Positions 1 to 9,004 of a DNA stretch of 32,566 nt are shown in pieces. The translations under genes and the position numbers were made by a program. The DNA lies in assembly GCA_022968985.1 (NCBI GenBank), contig JALJPK010000040.1, forward strand, positions 1 through 32,566. Direction: 5' to 3'. Source of the stretch: Pseudomonadales bacterium (GTDB lineage Bacteria; Pseudomonadota; Gammaproteobacteria; Pseudomonadales; Natronospirillaceae). The notes beneath the pieces were generated by a model. That model did no database searches and was not told where the DNA came from. It worked only from the letters and a program-made list of their open reading frames with translations. Position 1 is the stretch's first letter. Every line of letters starts with the position of its first letter.

Positions 1-189
1 AACTTGATGAGTGCCTTTTAGTTTAGGTTGATGATGTTTTTTTGCCAGCTGCAACAACAATTTAAAACATAGCCAAACCTTACCTATCTTAAATAGGGTT
101 TTGACCTTTTAAACATATTCTCATTAAAAGCAACTCCCACCCCCAAATATACTTATTGCTTTAAAAACCAAAATCATTACCCTGAACTT

Positions 190-441
190 ATGGCTAAACC
201 AAACTCAAAAGGTCCCACGCGGACAGTCGACATTCATTGTACTGCATGCCGCCACATTCTCCTTAAATACAGAAAGGGTGGCAAAGGCGCATTAGTGAAG
301 TGTTTTATACAACGTATCGTCACTAACCATTGTACTCAACTGGGTTTCTGTCCTAAATGCGAACGCCAATTTGGTAGAGAATGTATGGTGTCTGGAGTGC
401 CTGCAATTAAGATTATTTCTGGTAAGGCTCGTATGAAATAA
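190..441 (+). CDS. Small zinc-ribbon-like protein (83 aa)
   Basis: Encodes a basic 83-residue protein with a CxxC pair near residues 17-20 (CTAC) and a second near residues 54-57 (CPKC), the usual layout of a small zinc ribbon. It ends in a lysine-rich tail (GKARMK). The fold suggests nucleic-acid or protein binding, but I do not recognise a characterised family member and assign no function. No strong Shine-Dalgarno sequence precedes the ATG. The start is supported by a decayed copy at 13581-13847, in which similarity begins just upstream of the same ATG and continues through the first ten codons. The gene stands alone, upstream of and convergent with the GH6-like lipoprotein gene on the other strand. 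Confidence 0.75.
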   Translation: MAKPNSKGPTRTVDIHCTACRHILLKYRKGGKGALVKCFIQRIVTNHCTQLGFCPKCERQFGRECMVSGVPAIKIISGKARMK

Positions 442-636
442 ATCCAAAAATCCGTATTTATTTCCCTAATTTCGGCCAGCCCATTTTCGCTTCACCTAAA
501 CATCAATTCCTTTTTAAGTCCAACCCCAACTAGTTATTCCTGTCTAACTTTTATGTCACTTATTAGTTTTGTGCTAAGTACGCGCTATGCTGATATTTGA
601 TACTTCTGTAGCTCCACCTTTATTGGGTTTGTGCTT

Positions 637-688
637 AGGGGTTTTACTTGCAACCAAATATAAGGAGTCGATAAAACCCCTTATATTT
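637..688 (-). terminator. Two overlapping, mutually exclusive hairpins downstream of the GH6-like gene
   Basis: Two perfect 10-bp inverted repeats share sequence. The first pairs 637-646 (AGGGGTTTTA) with 672-681. The second pairs 656-665 (AAATATAAGG) with 679-688. The right arms overlap at 679-681, so both stems cannot form at full length together. The site lies 21 bases past the stop of the minus-strand GH6-like gene. It probably ends or protects that transcript. There is no long U tract, so intrinsic termination is uncertain. The rest of 442-708 shows nothing else recognisable. Confidence 0.45.
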
Positions 689-708
689 AAACGCGCTTTT
701 ATTCCTAT

Positions 709-3700
709 CTACTCAATTAATTTAGGGTACGCATTTTCAATTAACATAATAAGTTGATAATGGAACCATTTACCTTTAGAGGGAGCCATTTCTGGAACCA
801 CATCCACAGTGACATCGTTACGTGACTCACCATTAATACACATGGAATCTCCTGTCACTTTGTATGCAGCTTCAGTTTGAGCCACTACGTCTTTTTCAAT
901 ATCATCTAGTTGATTATAAGCATGGCTACCAATAGCGTAATCGAGTTCATCAAACGAATGTCCATCGGATAATCCTGGTGTACTTACCCAATAATAAGCA
1001 TCTAAATAAGGTCTTGGTAAATCAGGGTCGGCTTTTGCTCTTTCACCAATACCGGCGTCATTTAAGTTACACCAATGTTTGTGGTGCTCTCTTGTATCAA
1101 CACGTTTATCTGGGTCAGTTCCCTTAACTCCTTCACCGGGTTTAGGGCGCGCATCACCCAAAGCCCCCCAGCCATTACGTGCAGTATCAATTATAAATCC
1201 AATATCACTAAATTTTTGTGTGCCGTAATATCCAGTAGGGTCGGCTGTTGTGAAATACACATTTAATTTATCAATGTACGTTGTTGCATCAACTGACGGG
1301 TTATATCTGTAAAAAGAAGATAGCTCTTTTAAGTCCAAATAATCCATCGAATTACTGATTAACGGCTCTTCAGTTGGGGTATAACCCAATACATTCGAAG
1401 CAAAACCACGGATCCAATTTAAACCTTCACCATCAATTTTACCATCTGCACCATCCACCAATTGTTTAAAATAACGCACTGTACGTTTCATTTCTCTTTG
1501 TAGATAATCTGGAATACCATCTGCATAATTATGGTCTTCATAGCCAGGGTATTCATCAGTCACATCACTTAAAGCATCCCAACCTAACTTTTTGGCACCA
1601 GCAATATCTAAATATGTGTAGATATTGTTATTTACTAATGCAGCAGTATGTAGTTTGTTAATCGCCAAACGTAATACACTGGCATATAAACCCAGATGTG
1701 GATTACTGGTATCACCTTCACCTAACACAACAGGCATAACCGTAGAATTGTTAAAGTTTAATATCTTGTCACAATATCCACCACTGGCTAAATCGACAGC
1801 GAATGGATTAAGCGTATTGTTGTTATTGCCCTCATTACTATCAACAATCATATTGGTAAATGAATTGGGTTCTAATATTGTCACTATTCGTAAACTTGCG
1901 TATTTTGCATCGGACAATATTTGGCTGATTGGATTGATGTATTCATCACGATATTTTGCGTAACCCAAGCCGATTGTGTCTGAATCATAAGTCACACCAT
2001 CCATGCCTACTTGAATTAACTTACCATCACTTGAAAATGCCGAACATTCTCTGTCAGGCATATTATTGAGCACTAATACAATACTCATCGGTGCCATCAC
2101 ACCATTAGATAGTGTTTTCCAATCTTGTTGTTGCAACAAAGCGGCATCTAAATGTTCAACTAAACCCAGTTTGGTTTCATCATTTTGTGCCGTAATATCG
2201 TCTATTGAGTTGATCCAAACTGCGGTAGGTTGTTGTTTTACAACTTTCATTTTATCTATTAATGAGTCATCACTGATACGCTCAATTGAATAATCGATTA
2301 ACTTACTAAATTCTGAATTGTTGTACATATAAACATCACTAAATGGATTACCTAAGGTTTGTAACATTTGTCCAGAAGTACCATTAGGAATATTGGAAGA
2401 GCCAAATTCAACTTCAAAAGAGGTGCTTGTTGATTGTATCCCGTCAGATACCGTTATCGTCACCAATCTAGAACCTGTTAATACAACAGGTGCATTGGAT
2501 AATAAAAACTGAGGACCTGTGGCAAAAACCACCGCATCAACTGACCAAAAATAAGTTAGATTATCACCTTGCGCATCTATTGCGTTGACCAATAAATATG
2601 CGCCATTATTGATGGCCAATGTAATCACAGGGGCTGTATTAATAGTTGGAACAGTAACCTGCCCAAAATCTACAACAATTGCAGCGGTTTCAATAAATTC
2701 ACCATCAGTCACACTTAACATAACTAATTGAATCCCCGTTATGGATTCAGTTATGTCTGCTAACACTAATGAATAACCGGTTCCGATAGTTATATTATCA
2801 GCCGACCAGGTATAAAATAACTCATCATTATTAGCATCAACAACAAGCGCTGTTAAATGGTTGGCTGAAACATCGATTGAGTGAATAATAGGAGGGAAAT
2901 TTCTAAAGGGTGATAAACCAAAATCACTTGAAAAAACTTTTACAGAAAAGTCGGTGCCATCAAATACAGTTAACGTCACTTCTTGTAAACCATAAATACT
3001 AGGTTTAAGCAGCGGGTTACCTGACCCAATCTCGTTGCCATCAATGGACCATGTATATGTTAGATCATCACCCTCGGCATCGGCTGCAGTGGCAATTAAA
3101 TAAAGTTGATCCTCAGTAACAGAAACTATGACTGGTGGAGTATTAATTGACTCAGAAAAATCAAACAAAATATCTATTGTAGAAACATTAATCGAATCAG
3201 ACACCGATAACGTTATTTGTTGATAACCAATAATATTAGGATCACGGCTATCAAAAGCAAACGAGTTACCTGTGCCGATTACATTATCATTAATTGACCA
3301 TGAATAAGTTAAACTATCACCCTCGGCATCCGTTGCCACACCAATAAAATGCGTGTCATTCACAATAATTGAACCAATCACCGGTGCTAAATTGTCAACT
3401 GTAACCGCGTTATTTTTATCAAAGTCAGTAACAATAATTAGTTCATTAGTAGCAGTACCATCAAACACAGTTAACATCACAACTTGAGTGCCTATATAAC
3501 CCTCATCAACTTCAGACATCACTAACGTATTATTTGTGCCTATCACATTACCTTCAATTGACCAGGAATATGTTAAAACATCACCGTCAACATCAGACGC
3601 TATTGCTGTCAGGCCAGTATTACTAGTAATAATTGCAGTAATATTAGGTGTGTTATTAACTGTAGAATCGGTTGAATCTTCTGTAGTTGTTGATGTAGAA

Positions 3701-3813
3701 GTAGACTGGCTAATACCTGTAGTTTTGCCTAAATCTGTACTTTCCTCAAAACAACCAGTTAATACAACTGTGGACAGCAAAGCTAAGGCTTGAGTGATTT
3801 TGTTAAACAACAT
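709..3813 (-). CDS. Surface lipoprotein: five PKD-like repeats plus GH6-like glycosidase domain with altered active site
   Basis: The 1034-residue protein starts with a lipoprotein signal (lipobox LTGC, lipidated Cys21) and a Ser/Thr-rich linker. Five repeats of about 80 residues follow (about 55-470), each with an A-D-x-x-G-D-x-L-x-Y-x-W-S core, resembling PKD or cadherin-like domains. Residues from about 480 to the end match glycoside hydrolase family 6 (cellobiohydrolase/endoglucanase): NPF near the start, PTAVW, MPDREC, LEPNS, YLDIAG, IDTARNGWG, WCNLNDAGIGER and WVSTPGLSDG. The family signatures normally read RDC and EPDS, with the Asp residues acting in catalysis. Here they are Glu589 and Asn650, and the late WVKPxGExDG motif has lost its Lys and Glu. 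It may be a binding protein or a changed enzyme rather than a cellulase. An AAGGA ribosome site sits 7 bases before the ATG. Cleavage of cellulose should not be assumed. Confidence 0.85.
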   Translation of the reverse strand: MLFNKITQALALLSTVVLTGCFEESTDLGKTTGISQSTSTSTTTEDSTDSTVNNTPNITAIITSNTGLTAIASDVDGDVLTYSWSIEGNVIGTNNTLVMSEVDEGYIGTQVVMLTVFDGTATNELIIVTDFDKNNAVTVDNLAPVIGSIIVNDTHFIGVATDAEGDSLTYSWSINDNVIGTGNSFAFDSRDPNIIGYQQITLSVSDSINVSTIDILFDFSESINTPPVIVSVTEDQLYLIATAADAEGDDLTYTWSIDGNEIGSGNPLLKPSIYGLQEVTLTVFDGTDFSVKVFSSDFGLSPFRNFPPIIHSIDVSANHLTALVVDANNDELFYTWSADNITIGTGYSLVLADITESITGIQLVMLSVTDGEFIETAAIVVDFGQVTVPTINTAPVITLAINNGAYLLVNAIDAQGDNLTYFWSVDAVVFATGPQFLLSNAPVVLTGSRLVTITVSDGIQSTSTSFEVEFGSSNIPNGTSGQMLQTLGNPFSDVYMYNNSEFSKLIDYSIERISDDSLIDKMKVVKQQPTAVWINSIDDITAQNDETKLGLVEHLDAALLQQQDWKTLSNGVMAPMSIVLVLNNMPDRECSAFSSDGKLIQVGMDGVTYDSDTIGLGYAKYRDEYINPISQILSDAKYASLRIVTILEPNSFTNMIVDSNEGNNNNTLNPFAVDLASGGYCDKILNFNNSTVMPVVLGEGDTSNPHLGLYASVLRLAINKLHTAALVNNNIYTYLDIAGAKKLGWDALSDVTDEYPGYEDHNYADGIPDYLQREMKRTVRYFKQLVDGADGKIDGEGLNWIRGFASNVLGYTPTEEPLISNSMDYLDLKELSSFYRYNPSVDATTYIDKLNVYFTTADPTGYYGTQKFSDIGFIIDTARNGWGALGDARPKPGEGVKGTDPDKRVDTREHHKHWCNLNDAGIGERAKADPDLPRPYLDAYYWVSTPGLSDGHSFDELDYAIGSHAYNQLDDIEKDVVAQTEAAYKVTGDSMCINGESRNDVTVDVVPEMAPSKGKWFHYQLIMLIENAYPKLIE

Positions 3814-4251
3814 TAATTTTCCTTTTAGATAACACTTTTAGATTTTAGTTTTAGATAGGTATGACTGATGTATCAATAAACTAAAGAGTTATACAATCTT
3901 AATACGGCGATTTTACTGCAAAGACCTACTTATACTATTCCCGCTTAGTACCCGTTATGTAAATTTAAGAACCAGTTCAGTTTTTTGCCATTTGATAATA
4001 TTTTTAATCAAAGCTTCATTTTATACATCCTATTTAATCCCTGAACTTATTTATTCTAAAAAAGATTTAAGTTAATTTTTTGCGGTTTTTTGCTTAGACT
4101 TGTGGTGTTTTTATAAAATATAAGTTCTCAGCCTTGAGTTAGGATTTATATTATTGACTGTCCATATCAAATTTAAAGTCTGCAGCGTGAGTTATATTAT
4201 TTAAAAAATGACCCGATTAAATTAAACAGGCCAAATTTAAGGGTTATTTTA
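3814..4251. other. Intergenic region, 438 bp, between GH6-like lipoprotein and MFS gene
   Basis: AT-rich spacer holding the ribosome site of the GH6-like gene next to 3814 and presumably its promoter further right, since that gene is read leftwards. I see no credible ORF, RNA gene or strong terminator for the MFS gene here. Confidence 0.5.
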
Positions 4252-5424
4252 TTAGGTTATAACTAATTTTGTAGATTGTTCAAATTGTGTTTTTAATAAA
4301 ATAATCAGCAGTAAACATAATAAAGGCAGCGCTGCTATATTCAGTGCTTGCCAACCTAAAACATTAATCAACCATCCAGAACTTAATGTGGCTACCGACG
4401 CCAATCCAAATACCAATACCTCATTGATACCTTGAATATTAGATCGATTTGAATCATTAATAAAACTCATTAACCAATGGCTAGACCCTACGAATAAGAA
4501 ATTCCAACCCACCCCTAATAATAACAATCCCAAGGTTAATCCCGCCCGATCTGTGGCTATAAGGTTCGTTGCGATTGAAGCAAATAAAACCAATACACCC
4601 AAAATGAGTAAACCTGTATTACCTAATTTGTTTGTCAGCCAACCAATAAAAAATGAAGGGGCAAACATACCTAATACATGCCATTGGATCACCCAGGCTG
4701 TATCTACAAACTCGTAATTGTGATGCGACATATGTAACGGTGTGGCACTCATTATTAACACCATAACCCCATAAGCTACCATGGCAGTTAATATTGGTTT
4801 ATACACTTGGCGTGAGGTTTTCTCATGTTTGATTTTTACTTGTATTGTGGCCACTGCTTTTTTAGCGGGCCATTTAATAAAAAACATCAAAATTAACGCG
4901 ATAATAGATAACGGCATAAAACTTAAAACAGAACTTGAAAACGAGATATCAAAGTATAGATCTTTACTAAAACTGCTTAAATTAGGCCCAATTAAGGCTG
5001 CAATAACACCCACAGCCATCAACTTAGACATGGCCTTGCCTCTTTGACTTTCATCCACCATTTCCATGGCTGCAAAACGATAATAATTAGCGCAGGATAT
5101 AGCATAACCAAAAAATACTGCCCCCACTAATAACAACCAAAACAGGTGATACTGTAAGGCGTTAAAAAAGATAAAGCCAGCGATGATATTGGCCACAATA
5201 CCTGATTTAAACACTATGGCTCGACCTATTTTGCCCATCAAGATACTTAGTGGAAAAGAAAAAATTAACATCGCTAACATGGTCATCGCCATGGGTAGCG
5301 TTGCCAAGTTGTTATTGTCTAACAGATGTTTACCTAATAAAGGTGCCAGAGAGACAAAGATCATGTTGGTGATCATAAAAAACATTTGAGCACCTATGAG
5401 TAACCATAAATTTTTATTGTTCAT
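4252..5424 (-). CDS. Major facilitator superfamily transporter
   Basis: This 390-residue protein is almost entirely hydrophobic segments and fits twelve membrane helices, the usual size for a drug- or metabolite-exporting MFS permease. The loop between helices 2 and 3 carries LMGKIGRA, a form of the MFS G-x-x-x-D/G-R-x-G-R signature. A longer cytoplasmic stretch around residues 185-210 separates the two six-helix halves. Substrate cannot be read from the sequence. Its start lies inside the end of the upstream GST gene (11-bp overlap, 5414-5424), so the two are cotranscribed and probably translationally coupled. A divergent LysR-type gene next door was probably their regulator and is now broken. 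Export of an electrophile or its conjugate is an inference from the GST partner. Confidence 0.88.
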   Translation of the reverse strand: MNNKNLWLLIGAQMFFMITNMIFVSLAPLLGKHLLDNNNLATLPMAMTMLAMLIFSFPLSILMGKIGRAIVFKSGIVANIIAGFIFFNALQYHLFWLLLVGAVFFGYAISCANYYRFAAMEMVDESQRGKAMSKLMAVGVIAALIGPNLSSFSKDLYFDISFSSSVLSFMPLSIIALILMFFIKWPAKKAVATIQVKIKHEKTSRQVYKPILTAMVAYGVMVLIMSATPLHMSHHNYEFVDTAWVIQWHVLGMFAPSFFIGWLTNKLGNTGLLILGVLVLFASIATNLIATDRAGLTLGLLLLGVGWNFLFVGSSHWLMSFINDSNRSNIQGINEVLVFGLASVATLSSGWLINVLGWQALNIAALPLLCLLLIILLKTQFEQSTKLVIT

Positions 5425-6055
5425 TTTTTATATCTCGTTGTGATGTTTTAGAGAATTCAAACTCTAAGGCTTTAATTATAGCTGGACGTTTACTAACCCT
5501 TTTAATCCAAGCAAAAATATTGGGGTACTTCTCTGGTTTAATCCCAAATTGCTCAAGTTTATGGTACCAGCTAAATAGTGCCATATCGGCAATGCTATAA
5601 TTTACTGCCAAATAAGACTGATTTTTTAAATGACTCTCGATTAATATCAGCTGACGATTAAATTCATCGTTAAAACGTTTGATGGCCAATGTTTCTTTAT
5701 TCTCAGCTTTGTAATTAAAGTATATCAAGTTACCTGTCACAGGCCCTTGAGCACTCATCTGCCACATTAACCATTGCATCACTTCTGGGTTTTGATTAAA
5801 CAGATTAAAGCGTTGGCTAAGATACAATAATATCGCTCCAGACTCGGCAAGATAGTGATTATCAAATGCCAAAACAGGTGTTTTTTGATTCCTATTAATT
5901 TGGCTAAATTCTGCATTAAATTGACTACCATCCAAAGGCACTGCCTTTGAACTAAATTTTACATCTAACTCAAAAAGCATAATTAACACCTTTAAACTAT
6001 TGGGTGTATTCCAGCCATAAAGTGTAAACATATATATATTTACCTGATAATTCAT
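5414..6055 (-). CDS. Glutathione S-transferase family protein
   Basis: The N-terminal half has a thioredoxin-like GST domain: FTLYGWNTPNSLKV at about residues 10-23, the TPVLAF segment carrying the cis-Pro that binds the glutathione backbone (about 79-84), and LAESGAILLYL, in which Glu-Ser contacts the glutamyl group (about 89-99). The C-terminal half is all-helical and contains the N-capping motif SIADMALFSWY (about 154-164). The TPNS motif resembles bacterial Ure2-like/YfcG GSTs, which often act as disulfide-bond reductases or peroxidases. Substrate is unknown. Met9 could be the true start, because the fold begins there. It is the first gene of a two-gene operon with an MFS transporter. Confidence 0.9.
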   Translation of the reverse strand: MNYQVNIYMFTLYGWNTPNSLKVLIMLFELDVKFSSKAVPLDGSQFNAEFSQINRNQKTPVLAFDNHYLAESGAILLYLSQRFNLFNQNPEVMQWLMWQMSAQGPVTGNLIYFNYKAENKETLAIKRFNDEFNRQLILIESHLKNQSYLAVNYSIADMALFSWYHKLEQFGIKPEKYPNIFAWIKRVSKRPAIIKALEFEFSKTSQRDIKNEQ

Positions 6056-6106
6056 TTGTTAAAAAACCAGTGTAAGCTGTTTCAAAAATAATATAAGATC
6101 TTAAAA
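6056..6106. promoter_or_regulatory. Divergent promoter region between GST and LysR genes
   Basis: Only 51 bp separate the divergent GST and LysR starts. By the usual LysR arrangement this spacer would hold the overlapping promoters and the regulator's binding site. It is very AT-rich, and I cannot pick a T-N11-A box with confidence. Confidence 0.45.
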
Positions 6107-7018
6107 ATGACATTGGGTGTATCAGATATGGAACAGTTGGATTTAAATAAATTACGTTTACTTATGCAGGTTGTAGAATGTGGATCATTAGGGCGTGCTG
6201 AAAAAAAATTAGGTATACCTAAAGCCAGTTTAAGTAGAAACTTAAAACAGTTTGAAGCGCAATTAAATCTTAAATTGGTTAATCGTGACCAACAGGGGAT
6301 CTCTCTAACGGATATTGGTAGGCGGTTAGTTGCGCAGTCTTCTCATCTAATTAAAGAGTTAGACCAAATTCAGGATATGCTGGCAGGATTTAATGATCAA
6401 CCCAAAGGATTGTAAAAAATCAGCTTACCCTTAGAGTTTGGTATCGAATTTATCAGCACAATTATTGCGCAGTATGTGGCAGACTTTCCTGAAATTGAAG
6501 TGGATTTGGACATTAGCCATAAACGACGTGATTTGGTTAAAGATAAATATGATCTGGCCCTACGTTTTGGCTTAAATTCCGATGATGAACAATACGTGGC
6601 GAAACAAATCATCGAATGTCCTATGTTTTTATATTGTTCCGCTGATTATTATCGAGAGCGCAAACCGAAGTTATTAATTAAATCTTTAAATGAGCAGCCC
6701 ATTGTTTGCTCTAGAGCTCAGGAAGTATGGAGTTTCACCAATAAACAGGGTGAGAAAATACAACAAACTGTTAATAGTCGTTTTTATGCATCCTCTGCAG
6801 CTTTTAAACGAGACGCCGTGATTAAAGGGGTAGGTATTTCACTGTTGCCAGAATTTATTTGTCGAGATGCTGTGATTCAAGGCAAGTTAATAAAAATGGA
6901 CTTTGATGTTCAGCCTATAAAAGCTGCTTTTTACGCAATTTATCAACCTTCGCATTACCAGAATCCTAAATTACATCGCCTTTTAGATTATTTGTTAAAA
7001 GGTTTAAAAGGACTTTAG
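6107..7018 (+). pseudogene. LysR-type transcriptional regulator interrupted by one in-frame TAA
   Basis: Residues 8-68 form the LysR winged helix-turn-helix (LDLNKLRLLMQVVECGS, then AEKKLGIPKASLSRNLKQFE). The frame then meets a TAA at 6413-6415, right after NDQPKGL. Past the stop the same frame continues as KISLPLEFG and runs to the natural stop at 7018 with a normal effector-binding domain, including GVGISLLPEF. The break is at the linker-to-effector-domain junction, where the family normally reads P-x-G-x-L-x-I/V-S. A single substitution explains it. The 5' piece could yield a DNA-binding domain of about 100 residues lacking effector sensing, so de-repressed or dominant effects on the GST/MFS operon are possible. 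The start may be Met8 (6128). A sequencing error is the main alternative. Confidence 0.85.
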
Positions 7019-7095
7019 CCAGTTTTTAGTTAGAATAATCTAGAATGAGCAATATAGGGGATGGGCAATCAATGTAAATAACTGTTTCTGGAAGA

Positions 7096-7116
7096 ATTTT
7101 TTCGATTACTCGACTA
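7096..7116 (+). promoter_or_regulatory. 21-bp box conserved upstream of HDOD copy A
   Basis: Twenty-one bases ending in TTCGATTACTCGACTA are identical to 9461-9481 upstream of the second HDOD gene, while flanking bases differ. The box ends 35 bases before the start codon. It contains TCGA-TTAC-TCGA, a short symmetric element that could be an operator. It may also simply be well-preserved duplicated DNA. Confidence 0.35.
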
Positions 7117-7151
7117 CTATGTATTAATGGCTTTATTGAATTGAGGAAAAT

Positions 7152-7994
7152 ATGATATCCATTACCCAACAGGTGATAGACGATGTATCAAAAGGTTTTA
7201 AAATACCCTCTGTGCCAGAAACCCTTCTTAAAGTGCATGATATTTGTAATGATAAAAACGGTAACATCACTGAATTAGCGGCTTTAATCGCCTCCGATAT
7301 TGGTCTTTCTTCTGCTATTTTAAAGACAATCAATTCGCCTTTTTATGGAATGAACCGCGCCGTTAGCGATATTACTCAGGCCGTAATGTTGTTGGGTATG
7401 GGATCAGTTTCGACCCTAATTTCAGGAATTTTGATTAAACAAAGTTTTAAAGGGGAGTCGGCTATTAATTTCGAAAGACTGTGGGATAACGCAAGTTTAG
7501 TTGCTCAAACCATGGTGTATATTGGTCAGAATATCGAAGATAAAATTCCACCGGAGAATCTGTATAGCGCTGGTTTATTTCACGATTGTGGTATTGCCGC
7601 CATGAGCATGCGTTATACCTCAACCTATCTTGATACCTTATTATTGGCCAACGAAGATTACTCAAAAAGCCAAGTGGGACATGAAGATAGATTATACGGA
7701 ACTAATCATGCAATTATGGGCTATTTTATTGCTTCGGGTTGGAAATTGCCCCGGGATATTTGTGTGGTGATTTTAAACCATCACGAACCCGATTTTTTGG
7801 ATATCAATAAACCTCATATGGAAAATTTAATGTATGCAACACTTAAAGTGGCCGATAATATAATCAGCAAAATCAACCGTGATCAAAACATTAATGGCTG
7901 GGATGAAATAAAAGATAAATGTTTTGATCAGCTTGGTATCCATCAGGATAAATACGATGCTTTATTTGACGACATTGAAGAATTATGGAAATAA
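7152..7994 (+). CDS. HDOD-domain signalling protein, copy A
   Basis: This 280-residue protein is a stand-alone HDOD domain (about residues 15-215), related to the HD phosphohydrolases. Family features visible are IPSVPETLLKV at the start, the IASDIGLSSAILKTINSP segment, FHDCGIAAM (a retained His-Asp pair at about 145-146) and ILNHHE (about 209-214). HDOD proteins usually lack full metal-site residues and act as scaffolds or regulators in signalling, motility or chemotaxis rather than as enzymes. A GAGG ribosome site lies before the ATG. The gene is one of a pair with 9524-10366, about 84% identical over 280 aligned residues by my hand count, with differences concentrated in the last 15 residues. 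No receiver or GGDEF domain is attached. Its role is not deducible. Confidence 0.9.
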   Translation: MISITQQVIDDVSKGFKIPSVPETLLKVHDICNDKNGNITELAALIASDIGLSSAILKTINSPFYGMNRAVSDITQAVMLLGMGSVSTLISGILIKQSFKGESAINFERLWDNASLVAQTMVYIGQNIEDKIPPENLYSAGLFHDCGIAAMSMRYTSTYLDTLLLANEDYSKSQVGHEDRLYGTNHAIMGYFIASGWKLPRDICVVILNHHEPDFLDINKPHMENLMYATLKVADNIISKINRDQNINGWDEIKDKCFDQLGIHQDKYDALFDDIEELWK

Positions 7995-8057
7995 TAGCCA
8001 TATTATACTTAGGCGTATGGCATTAAAAACCACATGTAACCCTCTGAATTTACAGAA

Positions 8058-8488
8058 TTAACAGCCTTCTACTTCTTTAATTTTTTCATCTCTGATTTCC
8101 ATTTTATTACCTATACCCTCAAACCATTCTATAAATGAATTAGAGCATAACGTTCTTTTACCCGATGCCTCTAAAACGGAAATGATTTGTCCTAATTTGT
8201 CGTGACTACTAGGACTCATATCAATACAGATACAGTCACCACGTTTATTCGAAGCAATAGGCATCCAATATGAATTCCACCAACTGTTGTTTATTTCAGC
8301 ATCACAAAAAGATTGCTTGCCTTTAAAAGCACTGTCATTTAATAATTTGTATAACTTAGTCCACTTTTCAATAATTTGCACAGATGACAGGAAATAATAA
8401 CCATCAAATAAAGCAATAGAGTGATTACTTTGACCATTATTTTGTTTTAATAACAGAATAAACTCTTCTTGAATTTGTATTTTTAAGT
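8058..8488 (-). pseudogene. SMI1/KNR4 (SUKH)-like protein, 5'-truncated
   Basis: The readable frame runs from about 8488 to the stop at 8058, longer than the piece that follows its first possible start (a GTG at 8379-8381). Its translation carries the C-terminal two-thirds of a SUKH fold: ALFDGYYFLSSVQIIEKW, then SWWNSYWMPIASNKRGDCIC, IDMSPSSHDKLGQII, and SNSFIEWFEGI near the end. No ATG precedes this sequence and an in-frame TAA sits just upstream, against the end of the acetyltransferase gene. The usual N-terminal helix is therefore missing. SUKH proteins are commonly immunity partners of polymorphic toxins, but no toxin gene is nearby. A shorter GTG-initiated protein of 107 residues is possible but would lack part of the fold. 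A more decayed copy sits at 10425-10620. Confidence 0.7.
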
Positions 8489-8491
8489 TTA

Positions 8492-8977
8492 TTATTTAGA
8501 ATTATTTGAGTTCACAATCGCCCAACGTTCGTGATCTTTCCATTCTAATCCACCTACTTTTAAATAATTTTTAGAAAAACCTTCTTTAACAAAACCAGCC
8601 TTTAAAACCAGTTTAATAGACGCGGTATTTAGTGGTTGAATATTGGCTTCCAATCGGTGTAATTTCAAAGTTTCAAATGCTTCTTTTAAAAGTAACTTTA
8701 ATCCTTTACTCATAAATCCTTTGCCTTGATACGGCTCAAACACTTCGTAACCTAAATATGCCGATTGAAAATAACCTCGTACAATACCTGAAATGTGAAA
8801 AGTACCCACAATGGCATCGGCTTCACTTTCACATACAAAATATCGATTCTCCTGTTTTAAATACTGCTCAAAATTATCAGGTGCAAATGTCCACGGGTTG
8901 TGCGTTAAAATACTATTTTCATAACAAACTTTAATCTCAGTAAGATCGTTTGCTGTTGCGGGTCTTAAATAAACCAT
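8492..8977 (-). CDS. GNAT-family N-acetyltransferase, RimJ/RimL type
   Basis: A complete 161-residue GNAT protein. The N-terminus MVYLRPATANDL is typical of the RimJ/RimL branch. The central strand VGTFHISGI and the acetyl-CoA pyrophosphate-binding loop YQGKGFMSKG (Q-x-x-G-x-x, about residues 103-112) are followed by LHRLEANIQPLNTASIKLVLKAGFVKEG, the family's characteristic arginine/asparagine segment. RimJ and RimL acetylate the N-termini of ribosomal proteins S5 and L12; relatives act on other proteins or small molecules, so the substrate here is open. An AAGGAGT ribosome site 5 bases before the ATG fixes the start. It lies between the two copies of the HDOD/SUKH duplication and abuts the truncated SUKH fragment, read in the same direction. 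Confidence 0.92.
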   Translation of the reverse strand: MVYLRPATANDLTEIKVCYENSILTHNPWTFAPDNFEQYLKQENRYFVCESEADAIVGTFHISGIVRGYFQSAYLGYEVFEPYQGKGFMSKGLKLLLKEAFETLKLHRLEANIQPLNTASIKLVLKAGFVKEGFSKNYLKVGGLEWKDHERWAIVNSNNSK

Positions 8978-9004
8978 TTTGACTCCTTATACTATATTCA
9001 ATTA

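Noticed and set aside
1625..1963. 112-codon frame antisense to the GH6-like gene
   Set aside because: It is the shadow of a strongly supported coding frame, with no ribosome site or protein features of its own.
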